Positions 1 to 6,381 of a DNA stretch of 15,360 nt are shown here, one piece after another. Below the pieces are notes generated by a model. The model ran no database searches. It had not been told where the DNA came from and worked only from the letters and a program-made list of their open reading frames with translations. Every line of letters begins with the position of its first letter. Position 1 is the stretch's first letter. The stretch is from JBOGZD01 sp050697155 (lineage in GTDB: Bacteria; Actinomycetota; Thermoleophilia; Solirubrobacterales; 70-9): contig JBOGZD010000071.1 in assembly GCA_050697155.1 (NCBI GenBank), positions 1 through 15,360 on the forward strand. Direction: 5' to 3'. The position numbers were made by a program, and so were the translations under genes.

Positions 1-35
1 GAGTCGTAGATCGCCTCGGCCTCGGCGCGATCCAT
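1..35 (-). CDS. IS66-like transposase, N-terminal fragment cut by the window edge
   Basis: An ATG at 33-35 on the minus strand opens a frame reading MDRAEAEAIYDS before the window ends, so only about 12 codons are visible. The acidic start followed by IYDS resembles IS66-family transposase N-termini, where this segment precedes a coiled-coil and zinc-finger region. The nearby GTAAGCG terminal-repeat-like end supports this. No good Shine-Dalgarno sequence precedes the ATG, and a TTGACA hexamer (75-80) lies upstream without a clear -10. Too little sequence is present to judge whether the gene is intact. Confidence 0.45.
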   Translation of the reverse strand, partial: MDRAEAEAIYD

Positions 36-91
36 GTCGGCAAGGTTCGCCGTGCCCGGCGCGGAGCCTGCTTATGTCAACCGGCCTTCCC

Positions 92-107
92 CCGGGCCAG
101 CGCCCGG
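92..107 (-). terminator. GC-rich hairpin downstream of the LysR gene
   Basis: CCGGGC (92-97) pairs perfectly with GCCCGG (102-107) around a 4-base loop. It lies about 40 bases past the LysR stop codon but inside the presumed IS66 end. There is no U-tract, so it may act as a weak terminator or may simply be part of the insertion sequence's untranslated end. Confidence 0.25.
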
Positions 108-144
108 CGGACCGACTGAACGCTTACAGAAAGGCGCCACCGGA

Positions 145-1020
145 TCACGTCTCGTAGTCGCGCACGAAGTCGATGAACGCCTTCGCCGCCGCGGAGCGGT
201 GGCGGCCGCGGCGCCAGAGGAGGTAGACGGGGAGGCGAATCGCCGGGCGCAGTGGGCGCGTGTCCACCGGGGGGCCCTCGCGGCGGGTGAGTGAGGCGGG
301 GAGCACCGCAGCGCTGAAGCCGTCCGAGACCAGGCAGCGGATCAGGTACGGGTCGCCGCTCTCCAGCGAGACGTTGAAGTGCTTGCCGGTGCGGGCGAAG
401 AACTCGTCGACGACGGCCTTGATCGCCGAGCCCGAGCGCGGGCTGGCGAGCGGGGTCCCGTCGAGGTCGGCGGCGCTGACGCGCTCCTTGTCGGGCGCGG
501 TGCCCGGCGGGAAGGCCGCCACCACCTCCTCCTCGCTCACCCGCAGCGCCTCGAGCTCCTCGCCGACGTCGCCGGCGACGAGCGAGAACGCCGCGTCGAG
601 GTCGTCGCTCTCGAGCAGCTCGCGCATGTCAGCGGCGGTGCCCTCGCGCAGGCCGACCTCGATCCCGGGGAAGGCCCGGTTGAAGTGCGCCAACAGGGTC
701 GTCACGTCGATCCCTCCCGCCGGCAGTAGCGCTCCGATCGCCACCCGGCCGCGGACCAGCCCGCGCAGCTCGTCGAGCTCGGAGTGGACGCCATCGAGCT
801 CCGCGATCACGCGGCGCGCACGGGCCGCGACCGCCTCCCCCGCCTCGGTTGGGACCACGCGGCGGCTGGTGCGCTCGAACAGCTCGCTGCCGAGTTCGGC
901 CTCCAGGCGGCGGATCTGGTGCGAGAGCGCAGACTGGGCCACGTGCAGCTCCGCGGCCGCCCGGGTGAAGTGCCGGTGGCGGGCCACGGCCTCGGCGTAG
1001 ACGAGCTGGCGCAACTCCAT
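145..1020 (-). CDS. LysR-family transcriptional regulator
   Basis: A 291-residue protein of normal LysR length. Residues 1-60 are the winged helix-turn-helix: FTRAAAELHVAQSALSHQI (18-36) followed by RRLEAELGSELFER is the classic LysR DNA-binding signature. Residues 90-291 fit the periplasmic-binding-protein-like effector domain, so a small ligand probably controls it; I cannot name the ligand. It is transcribed divergently from the short GNAT-like and GNAT genes across an 80-base region rich in ATCAATCGAT repeats, the arrangement of a LysR gene controlling itself and its neighbour. No Shine-Dalgarno precedes the ATG, but a -35/-10 pair places the transcript start at or next to the start codon. 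The 3' end is intact although an insertion sequence seems to sit about 17 bases beyond the stop. Confidence 0.93.
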   Translation of the reverse strand: MELRQLVYAEAVARHRHFTRAAAELHVAQSALSHQIRRLEAELGSELFERTSRRVVPTEAGEAVAARARRVIAELDGVHSELDELRGLVRGRVAIGALLPAGGIDVTTLLAHFNRAFPGIEVGLREGTAADMRELLESDDLDAAFSLVAGDVGEELEALRVSEEEVVAAFPPGTAPDKERVSAADLDGTPLASPRSGSAIKAVVDEFFARTGKHFNVSLESGDPYLIRCLVSDGFSAAVLPASLTRREGPPVDTRPLRPAIRLPVYLLWRRGRHRSAAAKAFIDFVRDYET

Positions 1021-1021
1021 C

Positions 1022-1080
1022 TGATCAATCGTAGGTCACGATCAATCGATTGACAACAACATCTTGCATCGATTGATTGG
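1022..1080. promoter_or_regulatory. Divergent promoter/operator region between LysR and GNAT genes
   Basis: This AT-rich block contains ATCAATCGAT (1041-1050) and its exact inverted copy ATCGATTGAT (1068-1077), plus a further GATCAATCG (1023-1031). TCAATCGATTGA (1042-1053) is itself a perfect 12-base palindrome. On the minus strand TTGTCA (1051-1056), a 17-base spacer and TACGAT (1028-1033) form a good promoter for the LysR gene, predicting a start at about 1020-1021. On the plus strand TTGACA (1050-1055) overlaps the opposite -35 and is followed at 17 bases only by a weak TTGATT, as expected for an activator-dependent promoter. LysR proteins typically bind such dyads (T-N11-A). Regulator binding is inference. 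Confidence 0.65.
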
Positions 1081-1099
1081 TGCGGGGAGAATGCCGGCC

Positions 1100-1408
1100 A
1101 TGGAGTCGAACCCGGTGACGGTGAGGATGGCGACGGCCACGGATCTGGCCGCGATCGCGCGGGTCGCCGAGCGCGACTCGCGCCCGGCGCCGCCGGGCCC
1201 TCACCTGGTTGCCGAGCGCGACGGGGTCGTGGAGGCCGTCCTCTCCCTGCGAACGGCGGCCGTGGTCGCAGATCCTTTCCGCCCCACGGCGGAGCTGGTG
1301 GAGCTGCTGCGCTTGCGCGCACGCAGCCTGCGTGACCGCGAGCGTCCGCGCCGGGCGCGCCGAATCGGCGTTCAGCTGCGCCATCTCGGCGCCGGAGGGC
1401 GCGCGTGA
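1100..1408 (+). CDS. Short GNAT-like protein, about 102 residues
   Basis: Begins MESNPVTVRMATATDLAAIA, which resembles the first strand and helix of a GNAT acetyltransferase (VTVR.AT..D...IA). It then runs through VAERDGVVEAVLSL and ends in a helix VELLRLRARSL followed by a basic tail. The acetyl-CoA-binding motif A (R/Q-x-x-G-x-G/A) is absent, so this is either a truncated GNAT fold or a small non-catalytic protein. I recall similar roughly 100-residue proteins with ADPFRPTAELVELLRLRA in Solirubrobacterales, so it is probably a real family and not a broken gene. ATG 1100 is chosen because GGGGAG (1084-1089) lies 10 bases upstream; ATG 1091 is too close to it. The TGA overlaps the GTG of the next gene by four bases. 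Confidence 0.7.
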   Translation: MESNPVTVRMATATDLAAIARVAERDSRPAPPGPHLVAERDGVVEAVLSLRTAAVVADPFRPTAELVELLRLRARSLRDRERPRRARRIGVQLRHLGAGGRA

Positions 1409-1974
1409 CCCCCACCGTCCGCCGCGAGCTTCGCCCCGGCGACCTGGGCGCGATCGTCGCCCATCACGGCGCCCGCTACTCGCGCGAGTTCGGAGTCGAC
1501 CCGACCTTCGAGGCGATGGTCGCAGACAGCGTCGCCGCGGCCGGAAAGCGCGGCTTCCCGCGCGCCAACGAGCGCATCTGGATCGTCGAGGCCGGCGGCA
1601 GGCACGCCGGCAGCCTCGCGCTCACCGACGAGGGCTCGGGGCTGGCGATGCTGCGCTGGTTCGTGCTCGACCCCGAGCTGCGCGGTCGCGGGCTCGGCCG
1701 GCGACTGGTGGCCGAGCTGCTCGAGACGGCAAAGCACGCCGGCTATGAGCGCATCGCGCTGGAGACGTTCAGCAACCTGCGGGCCGCCGCGCACCTCTAC
1801 CTCAGCTTCGGCTTCGAGCTGGTGTGGGCCCAGACCGGCCCGCGGTGGGGACGCGACGAGATCGTCTACCAGCGCTACGAGCTAGTGATGTCTCACGTCT
1901 TCCAGGACCGCGCCCAGGAGCGCAGCTCGCGCAACGCCGGCTCGAGCGCTCGCCCCTTCTCGGTCAGGGCGTAG
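1405..1974 (+). CDS. GNAT-family N-acetyltransferase
   Basis: A 189-residue protein. Motif A is clear: MLRWFVLDPELRGRGLG (82-98) with RGRGLG at 93-98 binding the acetyl-CoA pyrophosphate. IALETFSNLRAAAHLYLSFG (117-136) forms motif B and GFELV follows. The N-terminal HHGARYSREFGVDPTFEAMV resembles the acetyltransferase half of MarR-GNAT fusions, but no MarR domain is present here. The substrate is unknown. The GTG start overlaps the upstream TGA (GTGA) and has GGAGGG 5 bases before it, so translation is probably coupled to the short GNAT-like gene. The fold should end near residue 160 (YQRYEL); the last 27-29 residues are read largely through the antisense of the convergent HxlR gene and may be a dispensable tail. 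Confidence 0.88.
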   Translation: MTPTVRRELRPGDLGAIVAHHGARYSREFGVDPTFEAMVADSVAAAGKRGFPRANERIWIVEAGGRHAGSLALTDEGSGLAMLRWFVLDPELRGRGLGRRLVAELLETAKHAGYERIALETFSNLRAAAHLYLSFGFELVWAQTGPRWGRDEIVYQRYELVMSHVFQDRAQERSSRNAGSSARPFSVRA

Positions 1975-2252
1975 GAGACCCGCGCGGGCGAGCCGTCGTG
2001 GACGGCGCGTTCGACCACGCCCTCGGCCTCGAGCTCGCGCAGCCGCCTCGACAGCAGCCGGTCGGAGAGGCCCGGAACGGCCTGGGCGAGCTCGGCGAAA
2101 TAGTGCGGGCGCTCGACCAGCGCCCAGAGGATCGCTCCCGCCCAGCGGCGACCGATCAGCTCGACCGCGGCATGGAAGTCGGGACAGACACGGGCTGGGT
2201 GCCCGTTCCCACGTGCGGGTGCTCCACGCTCGGCTTGCGACCGCGCCTCCAC
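1893..2252 (-). CDS. HxlR-family winged-helix transcriptional regulator
   Basis: A protein of about 119 residues with VCPDFHAAVELIGRRWAGAI, the conserved Cys plus 'IGRRW' start of HxlR domains. RPHYFAELAQAVPGLSDRLL (recognition-helix region), LRELEAEGVVERAV and a beta wing YALTEKG follow. The conserved Cys (residue 23) is the position at which some HxlR proteins sense electrophiles or oxidants; that role is inferred. An upstream GTG at 2318 would add 22 residues and overlap the protease gene by 11 bases, but those codons have poor GC at third positions. The GTG at 2252 has a TAGTCT -10-like motif (2263-2268) 10 bases upstream, suggesting a near-leaderless mRNA. The 3' end overlaps the convergent GNAT gene by 82 bases. 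Confidence 0.85.
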   Translation of the reverse strand: MEARSQAERGAPARGNGHPARVCPDFHAAVELIGRRWAGAILWALVERPHYFAELAQAVPGLSDRLLSRRLRELEAEGVVERAVHDGSPARVSYALTEKGRALEPALRELRSWARSWKT

Positions 2253-2307
2253 CCTGCGTTTGAGACTAGCGAACGGCCCACTTGGGCAAGCGCGATTCGG
2301 ATCTCGA

Positions 2308-3459
2308 TCAGGCTGCACACGGGGCGGTGTCGGTCGGCTCCAACGGGCCCGCCAGCGCCTCGGAGACCACGCCGTTGGGCACCCCGAGCCCGCTTGCGCG
2401 GCCCTGGGCGGAGGCGGCGAACACGGTGGTCATCACGCGGCCGTCGGCGTCCACCAGCGGTCCGCCGGAGTTACCGCTGCGGACCTCGGCCCGAAACGGG
2501 GTCATCACCCGTCGCACCGGGCCGCGGCCATAGGAGTCCTGGCTCGTCACCTCGCCGCTGCGCCCGACCCGCGCCGGGGTCAGGGTCAGCGGGCCGTTGT
2601 CCGGATAGCCGATCACCGCGCCCGCGGCGCCCTTGCGCGCGGTGGGCTTGAGCTCTAGCGACTCGACCCCGAGCCCGGTCACCCGCAGCAGAGCGAGGTC
2701 GTTGCGCGGGTCGTAGTGGACCGCCTCGGCGTTTGCCTCCGAGCCGCCCTCGGGGGTCACGGTGGTGTCGTCCTGTCCCGCGATCACGTGCGCGTTGGTG
2801 GCCACCAGGTCCGGCCCGGCGACCCAGCCCGAGCCGACGACCCCGAGCCCGCAGGCGGTGCCGAGCACCCGCACCACCGAGCCGGCGGCGTCGCGGACCT
2901 CCGGGTCGTCCGAGATCGCCGCCACCGGGGCCGCGACGTCGGCGTCGGGCCCGCGCACGGGCGGCGTCGGGTCGACCCGGCGCAGCACGTTCAGCAGCGG
3001 CCCCGAGGGCGGCAGGGCGTCGTTGAGCGTCGCGAGGATGGTCGATCTCTGCACCGCCTCGCGCAGCTCCCGCGCGCTCCCCGTCGAGGCGTGCAGCGCC
3101 ACCGCGCCGAAGCCCCAGGCAAGGAAGAGGGCGAGGGCCGCGAACAGCGCCGCCCCGCCGAGCCCGTCGAGCGCCGCAAACGGCCCCGCTCCGATCAGGC
3201 GGCGCCGCAACGCCTGCCCGAGCCCGTCGAGCGCGATCGCGGCGAACGCCCCGACCAGGATCCCGATCAGCACCGCCACCAGCGGCGCGTAGCGCGATTC
3301 CGAGCCTCCGGCGAGCAGCGCCGGGCCGAGCCGGGCCCCGACAGCGGCGCCGCCGACGAAGCCGGCGAGCGGCAGAGCGCTTGCAATCAGGCCCCGCTCG
3401 TAGCCGATCGCCCCCAACGCGACCGCGAAGACGACGATGATTACGTCGATGGCGTTCAT
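2308..3459 (-). CDS. MarP-like membrane serine protease (CvpA domain plus trypsin-like domain)
   Basis: A 383-residue protein. Residues 1-123 hold four hydrophobic segments of the CvpA/colicin-V-production fold, and residues 185-383 a trypsin-like protease. The triad is visible: H224 in ATNAHVIAG, D254 in DPRNDLALLRV and S331 in RSGNSGGPL. In Mycobacterium tuberculosis MarP (Rv3671c) the triad is H235/D264/S343 and C214-C395 form a disulfide. Here C203 and C381 occupy matching places, so the redox-stabilised extracytoplasmic protease design is conserved. MarP is needed for acid and oxidative stress survival and acts on peptidoglycan hydrolase processing. The divergent neighbour is a penicillin-binding protein, in keeping with an envelope role. 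A TAGATT (3471-3476) 11 bases before the ATG suggests a short-leader transcript. Confidence 0.92.
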   Translation of the reverse strand: MNAIDVIIVVFAVALGAIGYERGLIASALPLAGFVGGAAVGARLGPALLAGGSESRYAPLVAVLIGILVGAFAAIALDGLGQALRRRLIGAGPFAALDGLGGAALFAALALFLAWGFGAVALHASTGSARELREAVQRSTILATLNDALPPSGPLLNVLRRVDPTPPVRGPDADVAAPVAAISDDPEVRDAAGSVVRVLGTACGLGVVGSGWVAGPDLVATNAHVIAGQDDTTVTPEGGSEANAEAVHYDPRNDLALLRVTGLGVESLELKPTARKGAAGAVIGYPDNGPLTLTPARVGRSGEVTSQDSYGRGPVRRVMTPFRAEVRSGNSGGPLVDADGRVMTTVFAASAQGRASGLGVPNGVVSEALAGPLEPTDTAPCAA

Positions 3460-5215
3460 CGGGTCGAGCGAATCTAGCTCCCGGGACCAGGCCGACGAGC
3501 GCCGGCGCCGCGTGCTGACTCGGGCGCTGCCGATCGCGGCGCTGGCGACGGTCGCGTTCGTCGGCGGGCTGCTGGTCGCCGGCGGGCCGGATGCGCCGGC
3601 GGCGGAGCGCTTCGTCGAGGCCTGGATCGGCGGTGACTACGAGGCGATGCACGCGGAGCTCACCCCCGAGGCGCAGGACGAGTACTCGCCGGAGCGGCTC
3701 GCGCGCGCCTACGAGGATGCGGCGGAGACCGGGACGGTCGCCGAGATCAGCGCCGGGGAGGTCGACGAGGATGACGGCGTCGCGTCGGTCGACATCGACC
3801 TGCAGACCCACGCCTTCGGCGCCCTGCGCGGGAGGCTCGAGCTGCCGATCTCTGATGGCAAGGTCGCCTGGGAGCCGTATCTCGCCTTCCCCGGTCTCGA
3901 GCCCGGGGAGACCCTCTCGCGGCTCTCCCGGGCGCCGCGCCGGGCGCCGATCCTCGCCGCCGACGGCAGCCCGCTCGCCGATGGCCCGGCCGCGGCGCGC
4001 TCGGTGCCGTCGACGGCGGCCTCGAACGTGGTCGGCGCGGTCGGAGCCGCGACCCGTGCGCAGGCCTCGGAGCTCGCGCGGCGCGGGTTCGCCCCCGGAA
4101 CGCTGACCGGCAACTCCGGGCTCGAGCTCGCCTACGACGCCCGGCTCGCCGGCCAGCCCGGCGGCCAGCTCGTCGCGACCGCCGCGGGCGAGGAATCGGA
4201 CCTCGAGGGCGGCCGGGTGCTGGCCGCAAGCCAGCCGCAGCCGGGCAAGGCGGTGCGCACCACGATCGACCCGGGGCTGCAGGAGGCCGCGGTGAGCGCA
4301 CTCGGCGGGCTCTTCGGCGGCGTCGCCGTGATCGACGCCCGCAACGGATCGATCCTCGCCCTGGCGGGGGTTGCCTACTCGGCGCCCCAGCCACCGGGCT
4401 CGACCTTCAAGCTGATCACCACCACGGGCGCGCTCGACGCCGGGATCGTGAAGCTCTCCGACACCTTCCCGATTGAGACCTCGAACAGCGACATCGGACG
4501 CGAGATCGCCAACTCCGACGACGCCCCGTGCGGGGGCACCTTCGCCGAGAGCTTCGCCAACTCGTGCAACACCGTGTTCGCTCCGCTGGGCGCGCGGCTG
4601 GGCGGCCCGGAGCTGGTCGAAGTCGCCGAGCGCTACGGCTTCAACGCGCCGCCGCCGATCTTCGACCCGGTCGCCGCCGCGGCGATCGACCCGCCGCCGA
4701 GCACGATCCCGGAGATCTCGAGCAGCGTCGAGACCGGCGAGAGCGCGATCGGCCAGGGCCAGGTGCTCGCCACCCCGCTTCAGCTCGCAAGCGTTGCGCA
4801 GACGATCGCCAACCGGGGCATGCGGATGCCGACCCGGATCGCCAAGGGCGCAGCGCTGCAACCGGACGCCGCGCCGGTCCGGGTGACGTCGGAGGAGACC
4901 GCGAACACGATCCGCGAGCTGATGATCGGCGTGGTCGAGAGCGGCACCGGGGTGGCGGCGGCGCTGCCCGGGGTAACGGTCGCGGGCAAGACCGGGACCG
5001 CCGAGCTCGGCCCGGCGGCGCTCGAGGAGGGCCAGAAGCTCGACCCCGGCGAGGAGCCGCCGCAGGAGCTCGACGCCTGGTTCACCGCCTTCGCCCCGGC
5101 GGGGAAGCCGAGCCTCGCGATCGGGGTGATGATCGTCAACTCCGAGGGCGACGGCGGCGAGATCGCCGCCCCGATCGCCGCCCAGGTGCTGAGCGCCGGC
5201 CTTGGAGTGGGCTAG
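3437..5215 (+). CDS. Class B penicillin-binding protein (transpeptidase) with MecA_N/NTF2-like domain
   Basis: Up to 592 residues. A basic stretch and one transmembrane helix (about 29-49) are followed by an NTF2-like MecA_N-type domain (about 51-160). A reduced dimerisation region comes next, with RAPILAADGSPLADG (169-183) and TGNSGLELAYDARLAGQPGG (224-243), and then the transpeptidase. Catalytic motifs are S322-T-F-K325, S376-C-N378 and K518-T-G520. It should cross-link peptidoglycan outside the membrane. The domain order resembles actinobacterial PBP-lipo and PBP2a-type (subclass B1) enzymes; I do not assign pbpA or ftsI. The start is uncertain. ATG 3437 and ATG 3449 lie inside the divergent protease gene, while GTG 3512 would avoid overlap and leave only a short cytoplasmic tail; none has a convincing ribosome site. 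The stop TAG shares CTAG with the stop of the convergent lipoprotein gene. Confidence 0.9.
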   Translation: MITSMAFIGSSESSSRDQADERRRRVLTRALPIAALATVAFVGGLLVAGGPDAPAAERFVEAWIGGDYEAMHAELTPEAQDEYSPERLARAYEDAAETGTVAEISAGEVDEDDGVASVDIDLQTHAFGALRGRLELPISDGKVAWEPYLAFPGLEPGETLSRLSRAPRRAPILAADGSPLADGPAAARSVPSTAASNVVGAVGAATRAQASELARRGFAPGTLTGNSGLELAYDARLAGQPGGQLVATAAGEESDLEGGRVLAASQPQPGKAVRTTIDPGLQEAAVSALGGLFGGVAVIDARNGSILALAGVAYSAPQPPGSTFKLITTTGALDAGIVKLSDTFPIETSNSDIGREIANSDDAPCGGTFAESFANSCNTVFAPLGARLGGPELVEVAERYGFNAPPPIFDPVAAAAIDPPPSTIPEISSSVETGESAIGQGQVLATPLQLASVAQTIANRGMRMPTRIAKGAALQPDAAPVRVTSEETANTIRELMIGVVESGTGVAAALPGVTVAGKTGTAELGPAALEEGQKLDPGEEPPQELDAWFTAFAPAGKPSLAIGVMIVNSEGDGGEIAAPIAAQVLSAGLGVG

Positions 5216-5760
5216 ATATCGAGCTCGACGTGGCCGGTCTCGTCGGCGCCGGCGATCTCGAGCTCGAGCGGGCGGTTCTCGGTCACCGCATCGGGGACCA
5301 GGAAGAGCAGCATCGCGCCCTGGATCGGGCCGCTGGCCGCGGTCGTGTCGGCGAGCGGGAGCTGGCCCTCGGCCGGCACCTGCTCGCCTGCCTCCAGCGC
5401 ATACGGGCTGTCGCTCGATAGCGGCTCGAAGTGCTGCTCGGTCGTGTCGGCGATCGTGAACTCGCTCGCCGACGTCTGGGCATCCCCGGACCCGTTGTCG
5501 ATAACCATGAACACGCCGAGGTAGGCCTCTCCGGAGGGCGCCGGGTCCTGGTCGATCAGGTACTCGGCGTCCTCGTTGTCGTCCGGGTTGAGAAAGCGGG
5601 TGAGCTGGACGTTGTAGGACAGCTCGCCCAGGTGCAGCGGCTCGCCCTCGACCACCTCGAGCTCCTCTTCCTCGCCGCAGCCGGCCACGCCAAGCGCGCC
5701 GAAGGCCGAGAGCACGCACAGGGCGATCGCGAGCGGGCGGCGCATGAGGGCGGCAAGCAT
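5212..5760 (-). CDS. Putative lipoprotein of unknown function
   Basis: The N-terminus is a lipoprotein signal: MRRPLAIALCVLSAFGAL then the lipobox GVAGC, with Cys at residue 28 from the start at 5760 (or 23 from ATG 5745). The mature part begins with a run of acidic residues (GEEEELEVVEG). It continues as a beta-rich domain with YLGVFMVIDNGSG and FTIADTTEQHFEPL, which resembles DUF4352/telomeric-repeat-binding-factor-like immunoglobulin folds of bacterial lipoproteins ('YLVVDVTVTN...'). Function is unknown; it is expected on the outer face of the membrane. Start 5760 is chosen because it follows the upstream SRPBCC stop by 4 bases; a longer frame from 5805 lacks signal-like character. It is probably co-transcribed with the SRPBCC gene and converges with the PBP gene. 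Confidence 0.8.
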   Translation of the reverse strand: MLAALMRRPLAIALCVLSAFGALGVAGCGEEEELEVVEGEPLHLGELSYNVQLTRFLNPDDNEDAEYLIDQDPAPSGEAYLGVFMVIDNGSGDAQTSASEFTIADTTEQHFEPLSSDSPYALEAGEQVPAEGQLPLADTTAASGPIQGAMLLFLVPDAVTENRPLELEIAGADETGHVELDI

Positions 5761-5764
5761 ATGC

Positions 5765-6283
5765 CTAGACCGATCCCGCCTGGGGGCCCGGGAGCCGGTC
5801 GCCACCGGCGACGCCGACCCGCTCGACCGGCCGCTCGGACTCGAGCAGCTCCTTGAGCCGGGTCATCGCCCTGCCCCAGTGGCGGCGAAACCAGCCGGCG
5901 GTCCCGGCGAGCTCGCGCAGGCGATCGACGGGGCGCGAGGGCTCGGTCCAGAAGGTGACCGTGACCTCACAGCCGCCGGCCGCCGGCCCCTCCGACAGCT
6001 CCCAGACGGTGATCGCGGGGACCCGGTTCCAGCGCCCGCCGTGGCCGCGCTCTCGGATCAGGTGGGGGCGCTCGATGAGCTCGATCGCCGTGTCGAGCCA
6101 CTCGCCCGACTCGCGCAGGCGAAAGCGGGCCGCCGCCCCCTCGCCGACCGGGTCGATCCGCTGGAGCCGGTAATCGGCCAGGAAGTGATCGGTGAACGCC
6201 GGCCGGGCGGCGAGGTCGCAGAGAAAGTCGAAGACGCGCTCGCGCGGCAGGTCGATCGAGATGCTCGCGGAGACGGGGCGCAT
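5765..6283 (-). CDS. SRPBCC (polyketide cyclase/START-like) family protein
   Basis: A 172-residue protein beginning MRPVSASISIDLPRERVFDF, the first strand plus helix of SRPBCC ligand-binding folds ('S..I..P.E.VF.F..D'). Further strands ARFRLRE, WLDTAIELIE, ITVWELSEG and CEVTVTFWTEP are followed by a long C-terminal helix WFRRHWGRAMTRLKELLE, completing the helix-grip. Members bind hydrophobic ligands; no substrate can be inferred. A TAGAAT hexamer (6294-6299, five of six matches to TATAAT) lies 10 bases before the ATG with no recognisable -35, pointing to a short-leader transcript. The lipoprotein gene follows within 4 bases, so the two likely form an operon. Confidence 0.85.
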   Translation of the reverse strand: MRPVSASISIDLPRERVFDFLCDLAARPAFTDHFLADYRLQRIDPVGEGAAARFRLRESGEWLDTAIELIERPHLIRERGHGGRWNRVPAITVWELSEGPAAGGCEVTVTFWTEPSRPVDRLRELAGTAGWFRRHWGRAMTRLKELLESERPVERVGVAGGDRLPGPQAGSV

Positions 6284-6293
6284 GCCGGCGGCG

Positions 6294-6299
6294 ATTCTA
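6294..6299 (-). promoter_or_regulatory. -10 element for the SRPBCC/lipoprotein operon
   Basis: TAGAAT on the minus strand, 10 bases before the ATG at 6283. It lies in an AT-rich 177-base intergenic region in an otherwise GC-rich sequence. No -35 is evident, which is usual for actinobacterial promoters. Confidence 0.45.
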
Positions 6300-6340
6300 T
6301 TCGCCGCGAAACGCGCAATTTCCGTCTAACCGAGTCGATT

Positions 6341-6381
6341 CTTGTGGACGTTTCGTTAGAGCAAGTTAAGATCGACACAAG
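6341..6381 (+). promoter_or_regulatory. Probable promoter/leader of the zinc-ribbon FHA gene, with inverted repeat
   Basis: This AT-rich segment carries TAAGAT (6367-6372) as a candidate -10 and TTGTGG (6342-6347) as a loose -35 at a long 19-base spacing. CTTGTG (6341-6346) and CACAAG (6376-6381) form an inverted repeat flanking the candidate -10, which could be an operator. About 80 bases of untranslated leader would precede the start at 6461. The frame stays open through this region, but third positions here are not GC-rich, so I treat it as non-coding. Confidence 0.35.

Larger units (their letters stand above)
1..127 (-). mobile_element. End of an IS66-family insertion sequence (partial, runs off the window)
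   Basis: Read on the minus strand, the element would begin at position 127 with GTAAGCG followed by TTCAGTC. IS66-family terminal repeats are known to start with GTAA, and many read GTAAGCG. About 90 bases further in, an open reading frame starts at 35 with MDRAEAEAIYDS, which I recall as the N-terminus of single-ORF (ISBst12-like) IS66 transposases. A transposase start close to the terminal repeat fits that subgroup. The 8 bases outside the end, AGAAAGGC (128-135), are the expected position of a target duplication, but the other end lies outside the window. The motifs are seen; the family assignment is from memory. Confidence 0.55.

Noticed and set aside
2253..2318. N-terminal extension of the HxlR regulator to GTG 2318
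   Set aside because: The 22 extra codons lack the genome's GC3 bias and overlap the protease stop. The nearer GTG 2252 has a well-placed -10 motif.
2471..5719. A 1,082-codon minus-strand open frame spanning the protease and PBP genes
   Set aside because: It crosses two well-supported genes in different frames and has the low-complexity Arg/Gly/Ala composition of a shadow frame.
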